Below, piece by piece: positions 8,194 to 16,497 of a stretch of DNA of 27,456 bases; the first letter of the stretch is position 1; each line of letters starts with the position of its first letter. The stretch is taken from contig DAITAT010000026.1 in assembly GCA_036824145.1 (NCBI GenBank), positions 1-27,456 on the forward strand, given 5' to 3'. The notes beneath the pieces were generated by a model, which was given only the letters and a program-made list of their open reading frames with translations, ran no database searches and was not told the DNA's origin. This stretch comes from DATMMS01 sp036824145 (GTDB lineage: Bacteria; Chloroflexota; Dormibacteria; DASZGP01). The translations under genes and the position numbers were made by a program.

Positions 8194-8601
8194 CTACGGG
8201 TGCGCCTCCACCAGTTCGGTAAGCACGCCACCGGCCGACTGGGGATGGATGAACGCCACCAGGTGGCCCATCACGCCGACGCGCGGCTCCTCGTCGAGCA
8301 ACCTGGCACCCTGCCCGCGCAGCTGCGCCAGCGCCGCCCGGATGTCGTCGACCCGATAGGCGACGTGGTGCATCCCCTCGCCGTGCTTCTCAAGGAAGCG
8401 GCTGATGGCGGACTCGGGACCGGTGGGAGCAATCAACTCCACGTGGGTGCTGCCCAGGTCGAGCATGGCCGCGTCGATGCCGTCCTTCTCCATCCGTTTT
8501 CGAACGCTGGGGCTGACGCCGAGCAGCTCCTGGTAGCGGGCGATGCCGGAGTCGAGGTCGGCTACCGCGATGCCGACATGGTCGATCTGTTGGTAGATCA
8601 A
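8194..8601 (-). CDS. mce: methylmalonyl-CoA epimerase
   Basis: 135 residues, normal length. It is a metal-dependent vicinal-oxygen-chelate (glyoxalase/VOC) protein that converts (S)- to (R)-methylmalonyl-CoA, linking propionyl-CoA carboxylase to the mutase. Two VOC modules are visible: IDHVGIAVADLDSGIARYQE with STHVELIAPTGPESAI, and GEGMHHVAYRVDDIRAALAQ with LLDEEPRVGVMGHLVAFIHP and GGVLTELVE. Likely metal ligands are His8, His79 and the Glu of TELVE (~129). The TTG start at 8599-8601 overlaps the TGA stop of the DinB-like gene as TTGA, so translation is probably coupled. TTG is the right choice because the protein begins exactly where family members do. Its place in the operon supports the assignment. 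Confidence 0.94.
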   Translation of the reverse strand: MIYQQIDHVGIAVADLDSGIARYQELLGVSPSVRKRMEKDGIDAAMLDLGSTHVELIAPTGPESAISRFLEKHGEGMHHVAYRVDDIRAALAQLRGQGARLLDEEPRVGVMGHLVAFIHPQSAGGVLTELVEAHP

Positions 8602-9116
8602 GCCAGCGCTGCCTCGAGCTGGGCCACGTGCTGCTCGAGATGGGCCACCAGGGGAACCCGGACCAGGTGCTCGGCGGTGATTTCTCCGTGCTCGACCCTG
8701 ACGCTCCGCCGCAGCTCCTCTGGGGTGGCCTCGGCGAGGAACTTGAGGGTGCGCTGATGCTGCCTGTCGATCTCGGCGAGGATCTCGACGACGGGCCGGG
8801 CGGCGAACTCGGCGCCGAGGCTATCGCGCTGGGTGATCACCTCCTCCAGCTTGAGTTCGGTGAGGCGCCTCTTGGCCACCATGTAGCCGAAGATGCCGTA
8901 GGCCCGCGAGAGGACGGCGATGTGGGCCAGGACCTCCTTGGCGTTCCATCCCTGGCTCGACTCGACGGCCTCGTCTTGGACGCTCCTGGCCAGCTCATGG
9001 ACACGGGCATTGGCGGTGCGAAGCCGTTCGGCGGTGGCCTTGACGTCCCAGACCAGGATTTCTTCCAGGAAATGGGGCAGATCGGCGGCGGTGAAGCTTG
9101 CGGACTCAGTTTGCAT
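8598..9116 (-). CDS. DinB-like four-helix-bundle protein
   Basis: About 172 residues. The pattern matches the DinB / mycothiol-dependent maleylpyruvate isomerase N-terminal superfamily: helical bundle, SSQGWNAKEVLAHIAVLSRA near residue 60, and a histidine-rich C-terminal helix RVPLVAHLEQHVAQLEAAL. Family members bind a divalent metal through three histidines, and several are thiol-dependent (bacillithiol or mycothiol) transferases. Candidates here are the His of LAHI and the late His residues of AHLEQH. An earlier ATG at 9170 would add 18 residues of no clear family character; neither start has a good ribosome binding site. It sits between a glutamine synthetase and the epimerase, with a 1-bp stop/start overlap with the latter. 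Its role in propionyl-CoA metabolism is not known. Confidence 0.75.
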   Translation of the reverse strand: MQTESASFTAADLPHFLEEILVWDVKATAERLRTANARVHELARSVQDEAVESSQGWNAKEVLAHIAVLSRAYGIFGYMVAKRRLTELKLEEVITQRDSLGAEFAARPVVEILAEIDRQHQRTLKFLAEATPEELRRSVRVEHGEITAEHLVRVPLVAHLEQHVAQLEAALA

Positions 9117-9201
9117 CCCCCGATTTTGCACCACCGCCGAAACCGTGGCGGTCGGGTGAGGGCTGGTCATGAATCGGTAGGGGCTTAGGCTCAGAGCTTT
9201 C

Positions 9202-10536
9202 TTAGTAGCTCTGCAGGTAGCTGGCCAGCTCCCATTCGCTGACCTGGCGGTTGTATTCGCCCCACTCGAGCTTCTTGGCGGCCAGGAAGAGCTCGACCAC
9301 CTGGCCGCCGAGGGCGTCGACGAGGACGTCGTCCGCCTCGAGGGCGTCCAGCGCCTGTTGCAGCGACGCCGGGAGTGGCTTGGCGCTGATGCGGCCCTCG
9401 TCCTGGTAGCCGTGCTCGAGCTCCTCCATCGGGGGGCCGAGCTCGAGTTCGCGCTCGAGGCCGTCGATGCCCGCTGCCAGCATCGCTGTGAAGGCCAGGT
9501 AGGGGTTGCAGCTGGGGTCGAGCAGGCGCAGCTCCAGCCGGGTGCCGAGCTCGTCGCCGGGACGGAACGCCGCCGGGGCGGGCACCCGCACCAGCGCCGA
9601 TCGGTTGTGGCGTCCCCAGCTGCCCGCAACCGGGGCCTCGTAGCCCGGCACCAGGCGCTTGTAAGAGTTCACCAGCGGCGCCACGACGGCGCACATCCCG
9701 GGGGCGTGGTCGAGCTGACCGGCAAGGAAGCGCCGCCCCACCTGCGAGAGGCCGTAGGCGTCGGCGGCGTCGTGGAAGGCGTTGGAGCCGTCCTTCTTCT
9801 GCACCACCTGGTGGGTGTGCATGCCCGACCCGGCAGCGCCGTAGAGCGGCTTGGGCATGAAGGTCGCCCGCAGGCCGCGCTGGCGAGCGAGCTCCTTGAC
9901 CGCCGGCTTGAGCGTGGTCAGGGCGTCCGCGGACGCCAGCGCGGGCTGCATCGGCAGGTCCAGCTCGTACTGGCCGCCGGCCACCTCATGGTGGCTGGAC
10001 TCGATCTCGACCCCAGCGCGCTCCAGCGCCGCCACCACCTCCAGCTCAGTCTGCCTCGAGACGCCGCCGCTGCGCTCGAAGTAGGTGCTGGGATCGTCCT
10101 CCAGCTGCTTCGGGGCGCCCGCGCCCTCGGGGAAGAGGAAGAACTCGACCTCGGGTGCGACCAGGAAGAGCAGGCCTGCGTCGGCGGCGCTGTCGAGGAT
10201 CCCCCGCAGCGTCCCCCGGCTGTCGCCGCGATACGGCTGCCCGTCGGGAGTGACGACGTCGCAGAGGAGGCGGGCGCAGACGACCTCGGCATCGGGGTCG
10301 ATCAGGGCGAAGGTGTCGAGGTCAGGTCGGAGGTACATGTCCGACTCCACCTCGCGGGCCACCCCCTCGATCGCCGAGCCGTCGAACCACTCGCCATCCT
10401 TGAGAACCTCGGGCAGCCGGCGCACCGGCACCGAGACGTTCTTAACGGCGCCGGCGATGTCGGCGAACTGGAGCTCAACCTGGACCACGCCAGCTCCCTG
10501 GCAGCGGTCGATGACGTCTTTTTCAGTGTCCGGCAT
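9202..10536 (-). CDS. glnA: type I-alpha glutamine synthetase
   Basis: 444 residues, the length of alpha-type GSI. It makes glutamine from glutamate, ammonia and ATP as a dodecamer. The beta-grasp N-terminus has VQVELQFADIAGAVKNVSVP and EWFDGSAIEGVAREVESDM. The catalytic domain has FLVAPEVEFFLFPEG, SSHHEVAGGQYELDLP, GSGMHTHQ, NSYKRLVPGYEAP, RHNRSALVRVP and LELRLLDPSCNPYLAF. Arg61 in the EGVAREVE segment matches Bacillus subtilis Arg62, which gives glutamine feedback inhibition in alpha-type enzymes. The adenylylation-tyrosine loop of beta-type enzymes is absent (PPMEELEHGYQDEGRIS there instead). The ATG overlaps the 3' end of the kinase gene by 14 bp. A second, beta-type enzyme lies at 21082. 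Relatives acting on polyamines or other amines cannot be excluded. Confidence 0.92.
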   Translation of the reverse strand: MPDTEKDVIDRCQGAGVVQVELQFADIAGAVKNVSVPVRRLPEVLKDGEWFDGSAIEGVAREVESDMYLRPDLDTFALIDPDAEVVCARLLCDVVTPDGQPYRGDSRGTLRGILDSAADAGLLFLVAPEVEFFLFPEGAGAPKQLEDDPSTYFERSGGVSRQTELEVVAALERAGVEIESSHHEVAGGQYELDLPMQPALASADALTTLKPAVKELARQRGLRATFMPKPLYGAAGSGMHTHQVVQKKDGSNAFHDAADAYGLSQVGRRFLAGQLDHAPGMCAVVAPLVNSYKRLVPGYEAPVAGSWGRHNRSALVRVPAPAAFRPGDELGTRLELRLLDPSCNPYLAFTAMLAAGIDGLERELELGPPMEELEHGYQDEGRISAKPLPASLQQALDALEADDVLVDALGGQVVELFLAAKKLEWGEYNRQVSEWELASYLQSY

Positions 10537-11515
10537 GGCTCAGCAGATAGTAGAGGTAGGTGGCGGCGGCCGCGGCCACCAGGAAGCCAACGGAGAGCGC
10601 CGCGATGACCAGATAGAGGCCTTTGTCGGACGGCGGAGCCAACGAAGACTCGGCGGCGAAGTTGAAGCCGCTGAGGTCGAGGTCCTGCCAGTGCTGGAGG
10701 TCGTGGAGGAGTTCGCCGGCGTCCTGGTAGCGCTCGTCGGGGTCCTTCCGCAGGCATTTGCGGACGATCGCCTCCAGCGGCGGCAGTACCGATGAATTGA
10801 TCGCGTGGAGGTCCGGCAGGGGCGCGCTGAGGTGCTGCTGCATCACGGCCAGGGGGTTGTCGCCCTCCCAGGGCACGTGCTCCGCCAGCATCTCGAAGAG
10901 CATGATGCCGATGGCGTAGATGTCGGTGCGGGCGTCGCCCCGCTTGCCCTGGATCTGCTCCGGCGCCATGTAGTCCGGGGTGCCCACCGTCGAGGTCAGC
11001 CAGCGCCAGGTCAAGCGCCTCGCCCCCGACAGCAGGGCGATGCCGAAGTCGGTCACCACCAGCCTGCCCTCGGGCGTGATCAGCAGGTTCTCGGGCTTGA
11101 GGTCGCGGTGATAGACGCCCTGGGAGTGGGCGTAGGCCATGGCTTCGGCGAGCTGCTGGGTGAGGACGATGGCCCGCGCTGTCGGCAGCCGCTTCTCGCG
11201 ATTGAGAAGGCCTCGTAAGGTCTCCCCTTCGACGTATTCCATGACCAGGTAGGGGCGGCTGCGATGGGCGCCGAGGTCGTAGGAGTGCTGGATCCCGGGG
11301 TGGTCCAGCTTCTTGGCGATCTCCAGCTCGCGACGGAAGCGGTCGAAGGTCGACGTATCGCCCATGATGGCGTCGTGCGGGCACTTCAGGACCACCTGGC
11401 GGCCCTCCGGGTCGACCGCCAGGTAGACGTCGCTGAAGGCGCCGTGGCCGATAACTTCTTTGATCTCGAAGCCATCGAGGTTGGTTCCCGGCTGGATCGC
11501 CATGGTGGCCATCAT
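10523..11515 (-). CDS. membrane-anchored PknB-type Ser/Thr protein kinase
   Basis: 330 residues. A full Hanks-type kinase domain occupies about 16-275: Gly loop IGHGAFSDVY, VLK with Lys44, Glu of the C helix near 63, catalytic loop HRDLKPENLL with Asp138, DFG at 156-158, TSTVGTPDYMAPEQ activation segment, and DIYAIGIMLFEMLAEHVPW. A single membrane helix follows at about 299-324 with a very short outer tail, so there is no PASTA or other sensor domain; the kinase faces the cytoplasm. The first ATG (11513-11515) is preferred because GAGG lies 5 nt upstream. It begins 7 bp after the PP2C gene and overlaps the glutamine synthetase start, so phosphatase, kinase and synthetase form one unit. Substrates are unknown; the synthetase is the obvious candidate to test. 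Confidence 0.93.
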   Translation of the reverse strand: MMATMAIQPGTNLDGFEIKEVIGHGAFSDVYLAVDPEGRQVVLKCPHDAIMGDTSTFDRFRRELEIAKKLDHPGIQHSYDLGAHRSRPYLVMEYVEGETLRGLLNREKRLPTARAIVLTQQLAEAMAYAHSQGVYHRDLKPENLLITPEGRLVVTDFGIALLSGARRLTWRWLTSTVGTPDYMAPEQIQGKRGDARTDIYAIGIMLFEMLAEHVPWEGDNPLAVMQQHLSAPLPDLHAINSSVLPPLEAIVRKCLRKDPDERYQDAGELLHDLQHWQDLDLSGFNFAAESSLAPPSDKGLYLVIAALSVGFLVAAAAATYLYYLLSHAGH

Positions 11516-11522
11516 AGGAACC

Positions 11523-12329
11523 TCATTGGAACAACCGGCGCCAGCCCTGCGGCCTGGCGGGCGCTGCCTGGGTTCTGAGAACCCGCACCGTCACCACGGT
11601 GGCGTTGTCTTCACCGCCTCGCTCCACCGCCATCTCCACGAGGCGCTCGCAGGCGGCCTCGAGGTCGTCGCTCTGCAGCGCGGTGCGGATCTCGGGGAGG
11701 TCGACCTTGCCCCAGAGGCCGTCGGTGCAGAGGAGGAAGCTGTCGCCGGCTGCGAGCGGCTCCTGGCGGACGTCGGCGCGGGTTATCAGCTCGGCGCCCA
11801 GCGAGCGCGTGAGGGCGTGGCGAGCGGGATGCTCGGCGGCCTGCTCGGGGGTGATCATCCGCATCCGCAGCATCTCCATTACCTGCGTGTGGTCGGTGGT
11901 GAGAAGGTCGACCTCGTCGCCGCGAAGCCGGTAGACCCGCCCGTCGCCGACGTGGCCCAGGTGCGCCTCGCCGGGGCTGAGCACCAGGGCGCTCATCGTG
12001 GTCTGCATCTTCGAGGCTCCCTCACCATCAAGGGCGGCGTGGAAGATGCCGAGGTTGGCGCCTTCGAAGGCGGCGCGCAGGAGCTTCGGGGCCCGGACCT
12101 CGCCGGAATGCTTGGACGCGTGCCTCAGCAGGGTCTCCACCGCCATCTTGCTGGCCACATCGCCGCCGCCGTACGCCCCCAACCCATCAGCGACGACGAA
12201 GACCAGCCCGGCGGCATCGGCTTCGGGGGGCGAGTCCGCGGGCACGGCGATTCGCCCCCAGCCGAGGCTGTCCTCGTTCTGGGGGCGCACCGGCCCGGTG
12301 TCGGAGCGGCTGGCGTACTCAACCGCCAC
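11523..12329 (-). CDS. PP2C-family Ser/Thr protein phosphatase (PstP/Stp1-like)
   Basis: 268 residues with the complete bacterial PPM/PP2C core. Motifs are SDTGPVRPQNEDS, FVVADGLGAYGGGDVASKMA (metal Asp and Gly), AHLGHVGDGRVYRLRGDEV, TTDHTQVMEML, LTRSLGAE, FLLCTDGLWGKV and GGEDNATVVTV. These aspartates bind the two catalytic Mn/Mg ions that hydrolyse phospho-Ser/Thr. There is no membrane segment, so it is cytosolic. The start is GTG at 12327-12329, immediately before the NEDS-containing N-terminus, as in the family. It directly precedes the kinase gene by 7 bp, the common kinase/phosphatase pairing, and presumably reverses its phosphorylation. Confidence 0.93.
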   Translation of the reverse strand: MAVEYASRSDTGPVRPQNEDSLGWGRIAVPADSPPEADAAGLVFVVADGLGAYGGGDVASKMAVETLLRHASKHSGEVRAPKLLRAAFEGANLGIFHAALDGEGASKMQTTMSALVLSPGEAHLGHVGDGRVYRLRGDEVDLLTTDHTQVMEMLRMRMITPEQAAEHPARHALTRSLGAELITRADVRQEPLAAGDSFLLCTDGLWGKVDLPEIRTALQSDDLEAACERLVEMAVERGGEDNATVVTVRVLRTQAAPARPQGWRRLFQ

Positions 12330-12374
12330 GCCGCCGGCTTCTGTTATTGCGATTGCGCGGAGCGTACCTCCCGC

Positions 12375-13922
12375 CTAAATCTCGCCGGCAGCGGCCAGCG
12401 GCTTCTCCTTGTGGAGGATGCTCCTCTTACCGGTGGCCGAGTTGACCACCAGCCAGATGACCCCGACCACGATCCATGCCCCCACGATGGCCAGGGCAAT
12501 GATGGTGTCGGTCGCGGTGGAGCCACCCGAGACCAGGTTGAGGTAGACGATCGCGCCCAGCATGGCGACGTTCGCCAGCGCTCCCAGGCCGGGGACGACG
12601 TAGTGCTTGAGGACGTGCCGGTCCTTGCGCCCGGCGAAAGCCACCAGCGCCACCAGGTTGGTCATCCCATAGACCAGGAAGGTGCCGGTGTTCGAGGCCA
12701 GGGTGATCTGGGTCAGGTTGTCGACGCTGAGCACGCCGTAGGCGCCGAAGCCCATTGAAACCAGCGCCAGCGCCAGGACCCCGAAGTGCGGGGTCGCGTA
12801 CTTGCCGTGGAGCAGCCCGAGGATGCTGGGCATCTCCTTGTCCCGACCCATCACGTAGGTGATCCGGACGCCGGTGTTGAGACAAGCCAGGGTGGTGCCG
12901 ATGAGGGCGATCAGCACGGTCACAGCGAGGATCAGAGTCAGGGCGAACCCGGTCCCGCCCAGCATGTTATCGCCGATGTAGCGGATCATGTCGCCGATCG
13001 GGGCCGCGGAAACCGCGGCGGCGTTATAGCCGCTGACCACGGTCTTGCCGACGTTCGACCTGAGGGCGTCGCTGATGAAGAAGTTGGCGGCGAAGTACTC
13101 GATCACGTAGGCCACCGCCCCCTGGATCGCCAGCGACAACAGGATCGCGCGGCGAACGTCGCGCTTGGGGTTGATCGCCTCCGCGCCGAGCGCGGTGACG
13201 GACTCGAAGCCGACCAGCAGGAGGATGGCGATGGTGCCCTGCATCGCCAGGTTGGTGACGTTGTGCGGGAGTACGACTGAGAACGGCGATGAGTGCGAGT
13301 AGTGCAGCTCGGGGTGTACCAGCCGGAAGACGATCGCCAGGACCGAGAAGCCGACCAGCGCGGTCAGCTGGATGACGTTGATGACGATCGCGGTCATGGT
13401 CGAGCCGCTGATGCCGCGGAAGGCGATGTAGCCGGTCAGCGCCGAGAAGACGACAACCGCCGCGATCTGGCCAGGCTGGTTCAGGGTGACGTTATAGAGG
13501 CTGAGGATGTAGACCAGCAGGGTGCCGGTGAAAGCCACCATGATGCCGGGATAGACCCAGTAGTAGAGGTGCGAGATCCAGCCCACCACGAACTTCGAAA
13601 GCCGCGCGAACTGGAAATGGGCCTTCTTCTCCTTGTCCAGGAAGGCCGCCTCGGCGAAGTAATAGGAGGAACCGGCGCCGGCCTGCGGGTACAGGTTCGC
13701 CAGCTCGGAGTACGAGTAGGCCGTCAGGAAGGCCAGGATGAGCACGAAAAGCAGGCCCGGCAGCATGTCCATTCCGGTGGTCGAGCCGCCCGAAGTCTGG
13801 GCCGACTGGAGCTGGAACGTGGTCCAGAGGAACGCGCCCGGGGCGATCAGGGCCATCGCGTTGATGGTCAAGCCCGTCAGGCTGAGGGTCTTTTTCATCT
13901 CACCTTGTGCAGTTGCGGCCAT
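12375..13922 (-). CDS. APC-family amino acid permease
   Basis: 515 residues with about 12-13 hydrophobic helices. The start of the transport core, LSLTGLTINAMALIAPGAFLW, contains the broken helix-1 motif of the APC (amino acid-polyamine-organocation) superfamily. Helix 6 is TIAILLLVGFESVTALGAEA with the GFE motif, and NPKRDVRRAI follows it. It probably imports an amino acid by proton or sodium symport; the substrate is not readable. A longer reading reaches 13985, but ATG 13920-13922 is chosen because GGAGGAAGGA sits just upstream. The gene ends 45 bp before the phosphatase start. Adjacent nitrogen-assimilation genes suggest, without proof, an amino-acid uptake role connected with glutamine synthetase. 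Confidence 0.9.
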   Translation of the reverse strand: MAATAQGEMKKTLSLTGLTINAMALIAPGAFLWTTFQLQSAQTSGGSTTGMDMLPGLLFVLILAFLTAYSYSELANLYPQAGAGSSYYFAEAAFLDKEKKAHFQFARLSKFVVGWISHLYYWVYPGIMVAFTGTLLVYILSLYNVTLNQPGQIAAVVVFSALTGYIAFRGISGSTMTAIVINVIQLTALVGFSVLAIVFRLVHPELHYSHSSPFSVVLPHNVTNLAMQGTIAILLLVGFESVTALGAEAINPKRDVRRAILLSLAIQGAVAYVIEYFAANFFISDALRSNVGKTVVSGYNAAAVSAAPIGDMIRYIGDNMLGGTGFALTLILAVTVLIALIGTTLACLNTGVRITYVMGRDKEMPSILGLLHGKYATPHFGVLALALVSMGFGAYGVLSVDNLTQITLASNTGTFLVYGMTNLVALVAFAGRKDRHVLKHYVVPGLGALANVAMLGAIVYLNLVSGGSTATDTIIALAIVGAWIVVGVIWLVVNSATGKRSILHKEKPLAAAGEI

Positions 13923-14081
13923 TGGCTGTCCTTCCTCCATGAAAGTGGCGACGCACATCCAGCGCGCCTCGTTCGATGCACACAAGTTACCGAGGAAGGA
14001 AAGGGAATTTATGGTGCGCTAGTTGAGGATTTCCCCTATGGAGTTAGTGTTAACCACACAGATCGGGCGGAGGCCGATCGG

Positions 14082-14471
14082 CTACGTCTGACTCGCGCTA
14101 TCGAGTCCCAGTGCCGCCAGGATCGCGTGGCCCAGCGCAGCGGCCGCGGGCGCGGGCCGGACCATCACCACCAGCTCGCTGACCAGGTCCTCGGCATTGA
14201 AGCCCAGGACCTGCGCTCCCTCCAACGAGTACTCCCCCACGCGGGCGGTGAAGAGCAACACCGTCCGAGCGGCGCCCACCACGACGCCTGTGTATTCGAA
14301 ATCCTGGTAAGCCTTGCCGAAAGCCGTGGCCAGAATGGCGCTGACCCGGTCGCGCCCCACTATCTGATCGGGGAAGGCCGGGCCGCGGAACACCACGTCC
14401 AAGGAAAGCGCAGCCCTCATCGCATCCATGTCCCCGGTCCGTGCGGCCGTCTCGAACGCCTCCCTGCCCAT
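14082..14471 (-). CDS. SnoaL-like / NTF2-fold small protein
   Basis: 129 residues with the SnoaL-like (NTF2 fold) layout: an opening helix REAFETAARTGDMDAMRAAL, strand VVFRGPAFPDQIVGRDRVSA, a middle helix ILATAFGKAYQDFEYTG, and alternating strands ending ELVVMVRPAPAAAALGHAIL. Members are cyclases, isomerases or simple ligand binders, and function varies too much to predict. The ATG start is at 14469-14471 with no clear ribosome binding site. It is divergent from the GAF-PucR gene, with 122 bp between starts, and lies 159 bp from the permease start, so it is probably its own unit. Confidence 0.7.
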   Translation of the reverse strand: MGREAFETAARTGDMDAMRAALSLDVVFRGPAFPDQIVGRDRVSAILATAFGKAYQDFEYTGVVVGAARTVLLFTARVGEYSLEGAQVLGFNAEDLVSELVVMVRPAPAAAALGHAILAALGLDSASQT

Positions 14472-14581
14472 ATCGTTAACTGTAGCCCAGCCGCCCCGGT
14501 GAGCACATCCTTAGGGTAGGTCACACAGATCCACCGCTCGGATTTGTGCTGACCGAACCAGGTTTGGGCGATCCGGCTGAC

Positions 14582-14587
14582 TAGACT
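14582..14587 (+). promoter_or_regulatory. possible -10 element giving a leaderless GAF-PucR transcript
   Basis: TAGACT lies 6 nt before the ATG of the regulator gene. If it is used, transcription would begin at or next to the start codon, giving a leaderless mRNA; this fits the absence of any Shine-Dalgarno there. No convincing -35 hexamer is seen at 16-18 bp. Confidence 0.3.
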
Positions 14588-14593
14588 TGGCTC

Positions 14594-16408
14594 ATGAACC
14601 AGGTTCGGATGGCCCACCCCACCGAGGAGGCGTCGCTCCGCGAGCTGCTCTTCCTGCAGCGCCTGAGCAAGGCTGCAGCCTCGACCATCGAGCCCGACGC
14701 CCTGCTGGAGCTCATCATCAACGAGACCACCGGCGCGATGCAGGTCGAGGTCTGCTCGCTGTACCTGTACGACCCCGACAACGAAGAGGTCGTGCTGACC
14801 GCCACCAACGGGCTCGACGCCGGCACCGTGGGCAAGGCGCGGCTCAAGGTCGGCGCCGGGGTGACCGGGTGGGTCGCCCAGCACCTCCAGGCCCTGGTGG
14901 TGCCGGATGTCACTCAGGAGCCCCGCTTCCAGTGGCTGCGCGGCGTCGACCAGAAGCGCTTGGTGGCGATGCTTTCGGTCCCCATCCTGGCGGGCTCGCG
15001 GATGATCGGCGTCGTCAACGTCCAGTCCGAGGAGCGTCGCGACTTCGACAAGGCGGACATCGATTTCCTCGGCGCCATCGCCGGTCAGGTAGCCGGGATC
15101 ATCGAACGGTCGGAGCTGCACCGCCGGCTGCAGGCCCAGCTCGAAGAGATCCGGGGGTCGCAGGCGATCCACGAGCGGTTCACCCAGCTGGCCCTGGCGG
15201 GCGCCGGCGCCGGCGCCATCCTGGAGGCGATCGAGAACCTCCGCGCCGCCCCGGTGGAGCTCTTCGACCCCACCGGTTTCCGCTTGGAGCGCCCAGCGGC
15301 GCGTGACGCCGGCGGCAAGCGCGGCTCGGGCCTGGGTCTGACGCGGCTGGAGATCCCCACCTCGATCACCGGGTCGACCACCTCGGAGGCGATCGAGATC
15401 ACCACCGGCCGACCCGCGCGCCAGTTCTCCCTTACCCCCATCCGCGCCGGCGACGAGCTGCTCGCGGTGCTGGCCGCCGAGGCGATCGAGGACCAGGACC
15501 CCAACCAGCGCCGGGCGCTGGAGCACGGCGCCACCGTCCTTGCCCTGGAGCTGGCCAAGGAGCGGGCCGCGGCCGAGGTGGAGCGCCGCCTTCGCGGCGA
15601 CCTGGTCGAGGAGCTGCTCGGCCACGGCCTCGAGCGCGAGGAGTCGGTGCGGCTGGCCGCCCAGGCCGAGCGCCTCGGCCACCGCCTCTCCAGCCGCTCC
15701 TGGGTCCTGGTGGTCGAGCCCGATGACGAAGCCGGCGCCGCCGCGCTGGAGTCAATCAGCCTCCAGGACCGCCTCCACCGGCTGGTCAGCGACCTCTGCA
15801 CCCGGCGCTTCCCGGGATCGCTGGTGGTCACCCGTTCGGCGTCGCTGGTGTTGCTGGTGCCGGTGGCGGATTCCGATGCCGACGTGCCCGATGCCAGCGA
15901 ACTCAAGAGCCTGGAGGCTTTCGGCGACCTGATCCTGCAGACGCTCCACCGGGTGGTCCGCAACGGCAGCTTCTCGCTGGGCATCGGCAACAGCACCACC
16001 GACGTCCACGAGCTGCCCCGGGCGCACGACGAAGCCCGCCAATCGCTGCGCCTGGCGCGCCGCGGCGGCGCCACCCGGCGAGTCGCCTCCTACCGCAACC
16101 TGGGTGCCTTCCGGCTGCTGCTGGAAGTGCAGAACCCGGTCGCCCTGGCCCGCTTCGTCGACGAGACCCTCGGCCCCCTGCTCCGTTACCAGGAGGGGCG
16201 CCGGACGCCGTTGATCGAGACCCTGGAGCACCTTTCGGCCGAGCACTGGAACCGGCGCGCGGCCGCCCGCGGGCTCCATCTCCACGTCAACAGCCTGGCC
16301 TACCGGATCCAGCGCATCGAATCGCTGCTAGCGGTCTCCCTCGAGGATGCCGAGACCCGGGTCGCGCTCAGCATCGCGCTTCGAGCCAGATCGCTTCTCC
16401 CCGCCTAG
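14594..16408 (+). CDS. GAF-domain PucR/CdaR-type transcriptional regulator
   Basis: 604 residues. A GAF sensor domain covers about 25-175, with TTGAMQVEVCSLYLYDPDNE, LTATNGLDAGTVGKARLKVG, VPDVTQEPRFQW and GVVNVQSEERRDFDKADI. A short linker helix at 178-195 precedes a degenerate GGDEF-like (CdaR) region at about 330-480. The C-terminal HTH_30 domain is LEHLSAEHWNRRAAARGLHL, then HVNSLAYRIQRIESLLAVSL, which is the DNA-binding end of PucR-family activators. In this family the GAF domain binds a small molecule and the C-terminus activates genes for purine, sugar-acid or amino-acid use. It stands alone, divergent from the SnoaL-like gene, so its target is not obvious. A possible -10 box right at the start suggests a leaderless transcript. 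Confidence 0.9.
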   Translation: MNQVRMAHPTEEASLRELLFLQRLSKAAASTIEPDALLELIINETTGAMQVEVCSLYLYDPDNEEVVLTATNGLDAGTVGKARLKVGAGVTGWVAQHLQALVVPDVTQEPRFQWLRGVDQKRLVAMLSVPILAGSRMIGVVNVQSEERRDFDKADIDFLGAIAGQVAGIIERSELHRRLQAQLEEIRGSQAIHERFTQLALAGAGAGAILEAIENLRAAPVELFDPTGFRLERPAARDAGGKRGSGLGLTRLEIPTSITGSTTSEAIEITTGRPARQFSLTPIRAGDELLAVLAAEAIEDQDPNQRRALEHGATVLALELAKERAAAEVERRLRGDLVEELLGHGLEREESVRLAAQAERLGHRLSSRSWVLVVEPDDEAGAAALESISLQDRLHRLVSDLCTRRFPGSLVVTRSASLVLLVPVADSDADVPDASELKSLEAFGDLILQTLHRVVRNGSFSLGIGNSTTDVHELPRAHDEARQSLRLARRGGATRRVASYRNLGAFRLLLEVQNPVALARFVDETLGPLLRYQEGRRTPLIETLEHLSAEHWNRRAAARGLHLHVNSLAYRIQRIESLLAVSLEDAETRVALSIALRARSLLPA

Positions 16409-16497
16409 GCAGACGAATCCGCCTCGATTCGCCTTGACCCACCAGGCCCGGCGAGGGGGCGGTGTCACAATCGACGCATCCGTGGTGCTTCTAGAGC

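Noticed and set aside
11460..12758. 432-codon plus-strand frame opposite phosphatase and permease
   Set aside because: Shadow of minus-strand coding in GC-rich DNA; it spans two real genes and has no recognisable domain.
14417..15682. 421-codon minus-strand frame opposite the GAF-PucR gene
   Set aside because: The plus-strand protein has clear GAF and HTH domains; the antisense translation has none.
16409..16497. TTGACC as a -35 box for the sigma gene
   Set aside because: No plausible -10 hexamer lies 16-18 bp downstream; the sequence there is G-rich.
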